Assembly: GCF_004766125.1 (NCBI RefSeq)
Contig: NZ_SJSA01000001.1
Span: 1,302,001 to 1,366,000, forward strand
DNA from: Duncaniella freteri
Lineage (GTDB): Bacteria; Bacteroidota; Bacteroidia; Bacteroidales; Muribaculaceae
DNA length: 64,000 bases
Direction: 5' to 3'
Below are positions 59,786-64,000 of the stretch, piece by piece (the first letter of the stretch is position 1; the number at the start of each line of letters is the position of its first letter). The notes beneath the pieces were generated by a model. The model did no database searches. It was given only the letters and a program-made list of their open reading frames with translations, and was not told where the DNA came from. Position numbers and translations under genes: made by a program.

Positions 59786-60514
59786 CTATGCCTGCAATTC
59801 GTCCTCAAAGTTGTCAGGGTCGGTGCGTTTGCCCAGAAGGGATATCAGGATGTAGAGGATTATGGTCCATGCGAACCCTGCTACACCGTCGGTGGCTATG
59901 AAGAACACACATGCGGCAAGCACCATGTAGCGGCGCACGTTGCCTTTGAACGCCATATCCTTGAATTTCAGCGAGAACATTTTCAGCTCGCTCACCATAA
60001 GCAGAGAGAATCCGATTATAAGGACCGCCATCACTATGTCGCCCGGATAGCCGTGCTCGGAAATCCATCCCATGGTGCCGATCCAGAAGAGGGCGTTGGC
60101 AGGGATGGGGAGCCCTATGAATGATGTGGCCTGGCGGGTGTCGACATTGAATTTAGCAAGCCTTAGCGCGCCCATCAGTGCGATGAAAAGCGCGATGAAG
60201 GATACCCCTGATGGCGCACCTGCATCGATCATGGCATTCATAACCAGGAATGCGGGTGCGAGTCCGAAGCTCACGAGGTCGCTCAGCGAGTCGAGCTCCT
60301 TGCCCATGGGTGAATAGGCCCCGAGCAGGCGTGCCGAGAGCCCGTCGCAGAAGTCAAACACTGCGGCGGCCCCGATGAATATCCACGCCCATTCGAATGC
60401 ATGGAGCCCCATGACCTGAGTCCCTGAGTGGAACGCCAGGAACACGGCGACACATCCGCACAGGAGGTTGAGGCAGGTGATGGTGTTGGGGATATATGTC
60501 TTTATATTCTTCAC
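59786..60514 (-). CDS. pssA: CDP-diacylglycerol-serine O-phosphatidyltransferase
   Basis: A 242-residue integral membrane enzyme with about seven helices that makes phosphatidylserine from CDP-diacylglycerol and serine. The CDP-alcohol phosphotransferase motif D-G-x2-A-R-x8-G-x3-D-x3-D reads DGLSARLLGAYSPMGKELDS and next D (about residues 56-77) with all acidic residues kept. The start codon is GTG at 60514. The psd gene lies 53 bases upstream on the same strand, so the two steps to phosphatidylethanolamine are co-expressed. Confidence 0.94.
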   Translation of the reverse strand: MKNIKTYIPNTITCLNLLCGCVAVFLAFHSGTQVMGLHAFEWAWIFIGAAAVFDFCDGLSARLLGAYSPMGKELDSLSDLVSFGLAPAFLVMNAMIDAGAPSGVSFIALFIALMGALRLAKFNVDTRQATSFIGLPIPANALFWIGTMGWISEHGYPGDIVMAVLIIGFSLLMVSELKMFSLKFKDMAFKGNVRRYMVLAACVFFIATDGVAGFAWTIILYILISLLGKRTDPDNFEDELQA

Positions 60515-60567
60515 GTTCGATGTGTATGATGATGGTGGTCAGCCGAGTATGTCTCGGCGGCCATGAG

Positions 60568-61242
60568 TCAGCTTTTGGTTGCGAGGTGTGCCACTTCGGT
60601 GATGCCTCCTACGGTCTTGTCGCCGATCTTCACCTTTATCTCGGCATCGAGGGGGAGGTAGATGTCGACGCGTGAGCCGAACTTTATGAATCCCATGTGG
60701 TCCTCGATGTTGGAGCGTTCACCCGGCTCGGCGTAGGTGACGATGCGGCGCGCCACGGCTCCGGCTATCTGGCGCACAAGGAGCTCCTGTCCGTTGTTGG
60801 CGCGTATGAGCACTGTCGACCGCTCGTTCTCGATGCTTGCCTTGGGGAGATATGCACTCAGGAAGCGGCCTTTGTGATGGCGCACAAGGAGCACTTCTCC
60901 GTCTACCGGAAACCAGTTGGCGTGGACGTTGAGCACTGTCATGAACACTGACAGCATCCTCACCTTGCGGCGCAGGACCTCGGGCTCGAACACCTCTTCG
61001 AGAGCCACCACTGTTCCGTCGACCGACGATACCACCACATTCTCCCTGTCGCCCCGGAAAGTGCGCCGTGGGGAGCGGAAGAAGTTGACCACGAAGAGAT
61101 AGAACACACCGCACACCGCTGAGAACACGATGGGAATCACCGCAGGCCGTATGAACATCCATGCCGACAGGTTGATCACAACCAGTATCAGCAGGAGTAT
61201 CAGAAGTATGTTGGTGCCTTCAGTATGTATTTTTACCCTCAT
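60568..61242 (-). CDS. psd: Phosphatidylserine decarboxylase
   Basis: A 224-residue PSD of the short, archaeal/Bacteroidetes type. Two N-terminal transmembrane helices (NILLILLLILVVINLSAWMF and the next segment) precede the catalytic part. Landmarks are VSSVDGTVVALEEV, VFMTVLNVHANWFPVDG with the catalytic His, and the self-cleavage motif FGSRVD (GS in the LGST position), whose Ser becomes the pyruvoyl group. It converts phosphatidylserine to phosphatidylethanolamine. It leads the psd-pssA-DUF4834 operon. Confidence 0.94.
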   Translation of the reverse strand: MRVKIHTEGTNILLILLLILVVINLSAWMFIRPAVIPIVFSAVCGVFYLFVVNFFRSPRRTFRGDRENVVVSSVDGTVVALEEVFEPEVLRRKVRMLSVFMTVLNVHANWFPVDGEVLLVRHHKGRFLSAYLPKASIENERSTVLIRANNGQELLVRQIAGAVARRIVTYAEPGERSNIEDHMGFIKFGSRVDIYLPLDAEIKVKIGDKTVGGITEVAHLATKS

Positions 61243-61295
61243 TTCAGTGGTTCTGTGTTAAGGCTTTTCGGTTATATAGGTAGTTTATTAATGTG

Positions 61296-61326
61296 CAAAG
61301 ATAATCTATTTTCATCATTTGGCAAA
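61296..61326 (-). promoter_or_regulatory. Promoter of the psd-pssA operon
   Basis: On the minus strand TTTG (61326-61323) and TATCTTTG (61303-61296) are 19 bases apart, about 54 bases upstream of the psd ATG. Confidence 0.7.
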
Positions 61327-61365
61327 GCATAAAGGCATGGAATGATGAAATTTAATGAATATTCG

Positions 61366-61839
61366 CTAAAATTCCGAGAATGCCAGCGGGAGGGTGGAGC
61401 GCACCGACGGAAGGATGTACACCTTGTCGCGGGCTGTGAGTATCACTTTGACGTCCCTGCCGGCGAGGGTCTCGTATTCGAGGAGTGCCTGGCGGCACGC
61501 GCCGCAGGGTGCTATGGGCTGTGCGAGCTCCTCTCCGTCGGTGCCGCGTGCCGCGATGGCTATCGCAGTGAAGCGGGAGTCGGGATGGCGGGAGTGGGCG
61601 TAGTAGCATGCGGTGCGTTCGGCACAGGTGCCTGAGGGGAAGGCGGCGTTCTCCTGGTTGGAGCCTGTGACGGTTTCTCCGTTGTCGAGGAGTATTGCCG
61701 CGCCTACATGGAAGTGGCTGTAGGGGGCGTAGGAGCGGGATGTGGCTTCGCGCGCGGCTTCAACGAGGCTGCGCTCTGAGGGGGAGAGCTCTTCGATGGA
61801 GGCCTCTGTTATGTGGGTGGTGAGTGTCAGCTGTTTCAT
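61366..61839 (-). CDS. cdd: Cytidine deaminase
   Basis: A 157-residue zinc enzyme that deaminates cytidine and deoxycytidine in pyrimidine salvage. The metal site is formed by [10 protein letters not shown] (Cys and proton-shuttle Glu) and [10 protein letters not shown] (two Cys), the homotetrameric CDA pattern. [20 protein letters not shown] is the family front. Its ATG overlaps the TGA of the upstream phosphatase gene (ATGA), so it is translationally coupled to it. The frameshift in that gene may therefore affect cdd expression. Confidence 0.94.
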   Translation of the reverse strand: MKQLTLTTHITEASIEELSPSERSLVEAAREATSRSYAPYSHFHVGAAILLDNGETVTGSNQENAAFPSGTCAERTACYYAHSRHPDSRFTAIAIAARGTDGEELAQPIAPCGACRQALLEYETLAGRDVKVILTARDKVYILPSVRSTLPLAFSEF

Positions 61840-62310
61840 GATTGTGTCAGTGAGTGGTAGAGGTTGCGGCAGGCATCGTCGAGAAGGTCGAGCACGAGCT
61901 CGAATCCTTCCGCGCCTTCGTAATATGGGTCGGGCACGTGGTCGTGACGTGCCGAGGGGGAGAAGTACTCCGACATTGCGTGGATCTTACTTTCGGCTTC
62001 GGGGGGGGGCTATTGCGCGTAGGTTGGAGATGTTGGCTGAGTCCATCCCTATGATGAGGTCGAAGTCGTCGAAGTCGCTTTCGGTGACCTGACGGCACCT
62101 GTGGGTGAGTTCGATTCCGCGGCGGCGTGCGTGGAGCCTCATACGGTGGTCGGGAAGATCGCCTATGTGATAGCGGCTTGTCCCTGCCGAGTCGATGATC
62201 CAGCTGCCGGTGACTCCCGGCTCGCTTACGATATGGCGCATTATGCCCTCGGCGGCCGGAGATCGGCATATGTTGCCGAGACACACGAATAGGATGCTGT
62301 GCTTTTTCAT
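61836..62310 (-). pseudogene. Low-molecular-weight tyrosine phosphatase, frameshifted at a G9 tract
   Basis: The frame from 62310 starts MKKHSILFVCLGNICRSPAA, with the P-loop CLGNICRS at residues 10-17 intact. It continues to NLRAIAPP and then runs into a premature stop. With eight instead of nine C residues at the tract (G9 on the plus strand, 62001-62009) the frame continues as [20 protein letters not shown], then the acid loop [12 protein letters not shown], and ends at 61836, overlapping cdd by ATGA. The unshifted product thus loses the catalytic Asp. Slipped-strand phase variation or a read error can explain this. Confidence 0.88.
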
Positions 62311-62330
62311 TGTTGTTATTGTGGGCTAAA

Positions 62331-62368
62331 AGGCTGTGTCATAATTCATGAAGTATATGACACAGCCT
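62331..62368 (-). terminator. Terminator after lpxA
   Basis: Perfect 13-base arms AGGCTGTGTCATA (62331-62343) and TATGACACAGCCT (62356-62368) have a 12-base loop, and TTTT follows on the minus strand. It lies between the lpxA stop and the phosphatase start. Confidence 0.75.
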
Positions 62369-62417
62369 CTCGGGTTATTGTTAGCTTATCTTGCAGCAGG
62401 GATGAGTGTGTGGGTCC

Positions 62418-63209
62418 CTACTGTTCGAGGTCCTTGGGTATGGCTACGATCCTGAGGTTGCAGCCGTTGATGAAGTCGATGATGCTCTGACGCTCCGGCG
62501 AGGGGTCCACGTCGGCTTCGATGCGCTTGAGGGCATTGAACACCGATGTCCCTGTCTGATACAGGTGGCGGTAGCATTTTGCGATATCGTCGATGCGCTG
62601 TTCGCTCATGTTGCCGTTCTTTTTCAGCAGATAGGCATTCACCCCGAAGTAGGAAGTGGGGTTGTGAGCCATGATGCAGAAGGGAGGCACATTGCCGGTG
62701 ATGCGGCATCCGCCCTTTATGAGCACCCAGTCGCCTATCTTTGAGTTCTCGTGTACCACGACGCTCGATGAGAGTATCACGCATTCGCCGATCTCCACGT
62801 CGCCTGCTATGGACACGTTGTTGCCGATCACAGTGCTGCCCTTGAGATGGGAGTCGTGCCCCACGTGGGAATTTGCCATAAGGAAAGAGCCGCTCCCTAT
62901 CCTTGTGCCCCCTTCGGTCTTTATGCCGCGGTTGATGATCACATTCTCGCGTATCACCACGTCGTCACCGATGTAGCAGTAGGTGAACCCTCCCTTCCAA
63001 CGGAAGTCCTGCGGGTCGGCACCTACAATGGCACCCTGGAACACCTTGCAGTTCTTGCCCATGCGTGTTCCGCGGATGATGCTTGCGAAGGGCATTATCA
63101 CGCAGTTGTCGCCTATTTCCACATCCTTGTCGATGAATGCGAACGGATGGATGGTGACGTTCTCGCCTATCTTTGCCGATGGGTCGATGTGAGCTTTGTC
63201 GCTAATCAT
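62418..63209 (-). CDS. lpxA: UDP-N-acetylglucosamine acyltransferase
   Basis: A 263-residue left-handed beta-helix enzyme that adds the first hydroxy-acyl chain in lipid A synthesis. Hexapeptide repeats run from IDPSAKIGENVTIHPFAFID to about residue 180, the catalytic His118 is in NSHVGHDSHL, and NVPPFCIMAHNPTSYFGVN marks the end of the helix. The helical C-terminus is standard for LpxA. Thirty-one bases separate it from the TolC-like gene upstream, so they may be co-transcribed. Other lpx genes are not in the window. Confidence 0.93.
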   Translation of the reverse strand: MISDKAHIDPSAKIGENVTIHPFAFIDKDVEIGDNCVIMPFASIIRGTRMGKNCKVFQGAIVGADPQDFRWKGGFTYCYIGDDVVIRENVIINRGIKTEGGTRIGSGSFLMANSHVGHDSHLKGSTVIGNNVSIAGDVEIGECVILSSSVVVHENSKIGDWVLIKGGCRITGNVPPFCIMAHNPTSYFGVNAYLLKKNGNMSEQRIDDIAKCYRHLYQTGTSVFNALKRIEADVDPSPERQSIIDFINGCNLRIVAIPKDLEQ

Positions 63210-63240
63210 AATATTATTGATTTAGAGGAAGATGGACTGA

Positions 63241-64000
63241 TTACCTGCCGCCACCGAGATTCTGGTAGAGGTTGATGAGGGCGCGTGTGGCAGCGAGATT
63301 GGTAGTGATCTGGGCTGTCTGTGCGCCGAGGAGGTTCTGCTGGGCGGTGAGCACCTCAAGATAGGTTGTGGAGCCGTCGAAGAGGAGGAGCTCGTTGGTG
63401 ATGTCGACAGCCTTTGACATGTTGTCGACCTGAAGAGCGAGCCACGACTGTTTCTTGATGCTCTTCTCATAGGTGGTGAGGGCGTCGCTCACGTCGGCAG
63501 CCGCGCTCATGATCGAGTACTCGAAGTTGTTGAGTGCCTGCTTCTGCTGAGCTTTCGCGGCCTCAAGGCGCGCTATGTTCTGACCGCGTGAGAAGAGGGG
63601 TGCGGTGAGGCTTGCCCCGAGCTGGACGAACCACTGCGCCGGGTTGGATATCATTGTGCCCAGGGTGTTGGAGAATCCGCCGTTGGCAGTGATGTTGAGT
63701 GTGGGATAGAAGGCTGCGCGAGCTGAATTGGTGGCATAGAAAGCCGATGCGAGAGCCATTTCGGATGCGCGCACGTCAGGGCGGGCGGCGAGCTCAGCCA
63801 TAGGCACGGATGTGCGGGCTATTGCGGGCTGAGAAAGGTTTGCGCTTGCGGGGATGCTCCACTTCTGCGGCATGGTGTTGAGCAGGAGCGACAGGGTGTT
63901 GTTAGCCTCGTGCAGCGACATCTCGATATCGTTGATCGACGATTCGATGCTGTAGTACTGCGCTTCGCTCTGCACCACGGCGTTCTCTCTGAGGCGTCCT
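63241..64000 (-). CDS. TolC/NodT-family outer-membrane efflux protein, N-terminus beyond the window
   Basis: At least 253 residues of the C-terminal part are present; the frame stays open to the right edge, so the gene is partial. The long alpha-helices and short strands of TolC proteins are visible, with landmarks ARPDVRASEMALASAFYATN, AAFYPTLNITANGGFSNTLG and TYLEVLTAQQNLLGAQTAQI, and the end NLYQNLGGGR. It would form the outer duct of an RND-type tripartite exporter, whose inner components should lie to the right. Confidence 0.92.
   Translation of the reverse strand, partial: GRLRENAVVQSEAQYYSIESSINDIEMSLHEANNTLSLLLNTMPQKWSIPASANLSQPAIARTSVPMAELAARPDVRASEMALASAFYATNSARAAFYPTLNITANGGFSNTLGTMISNPAQWFVQLGASLTAPLFSRGQNIARLEAAKAQQKQALNNFEYSIMSAAADVSDALTTYEKSIKKQSWLALQVDNMSKAVDITNELLLFDGSTTYLEVLTAQQNLLGAQTAQITTNLAATRALINLYQNLGGGR

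Overview
The window looks like the chromosome of a gut Bacteroidales bacterium, most likely a Muribaculaceae (S24-7) relative. This rests on SusC/SusD pairs, DUF4836/DUF4843/DUF4834/DUF4492 proteins, an Hc1-type histone-like protein, inositol-phosphate synthase, a fairly GC-rich coding style, and promoters of the Bacteroidetes type (TTTG, about 20 bases, TAnnTTTG). The genus is an inference. No rRNA or tRNA gene and no CRISPR array was recognised.

Left part (1-25.3 kb), mostly minus strand: recA, a core-type glycosyltransferase, a candidate small RNA on the plus strand, an M16 peptidase, a histone-like gene with its own promoter and terminator, an orphan phage terminase large subunit with a large unknown partner, malate dehydrogenase, an ABC permease and ATPase separated by a decayed GxxExxY gene, a DUF4836 lipoprotein, ettA, a long run parC - DUF3316-like - S41 peptidase - DUF4492 - cydA - cydB, and a MATE exporter.

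Middle part (25.6-41 kb): a plus-strand trio (LtaS-like sulfatase-fold enzyme, hexapeptide acyltransferase, pectate lyase), then an AT-rich three-gene module that includes a frameshifted papain-like peptidase. An intact ISAs1-family element follows, then inositol-3-phosphate synthase, an IS5-family element, and the cell-envelope/CoA group gldE-like - lptC - outer-membrane protein - coaX - membrane protein - ftsB/divIC-like.

Right part (41-64 kb): two adjacent SusC/SusD operons with surface lipoproteins (DUF4843, PKD-like) but no carbohydrate-active enzyme, a TlpA-like thioredoxin, an 11-residue-repeat LEA-like protein, a reverse rubrerythrin, a HIT protein, a FadL-like porin, the phospholipid genes psd - pssA - DUF4834, cdd behind a tyrosine phosphatase broken at a G9 tract, lpxA, and a TolC-type protein running off the right edge.

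Several intergenic gaps (10.15, 11.5-12.1, 12.8, 55.0, 56.6, 57.4 and 59.2 kb) carry one family of modular repeats. It is built from a GACAGGAGAACAGGAGAACT motif in inverted orientation, a GGACCAGAGGGC-type motif, and in four places a G-rich palindromic core. The most unusual items are this repeat family (one pair brackets the GxxExxY relic inside an ABC operon), the AT-rich peptidase module, the orphan terminase operon and the candidate small RNA.
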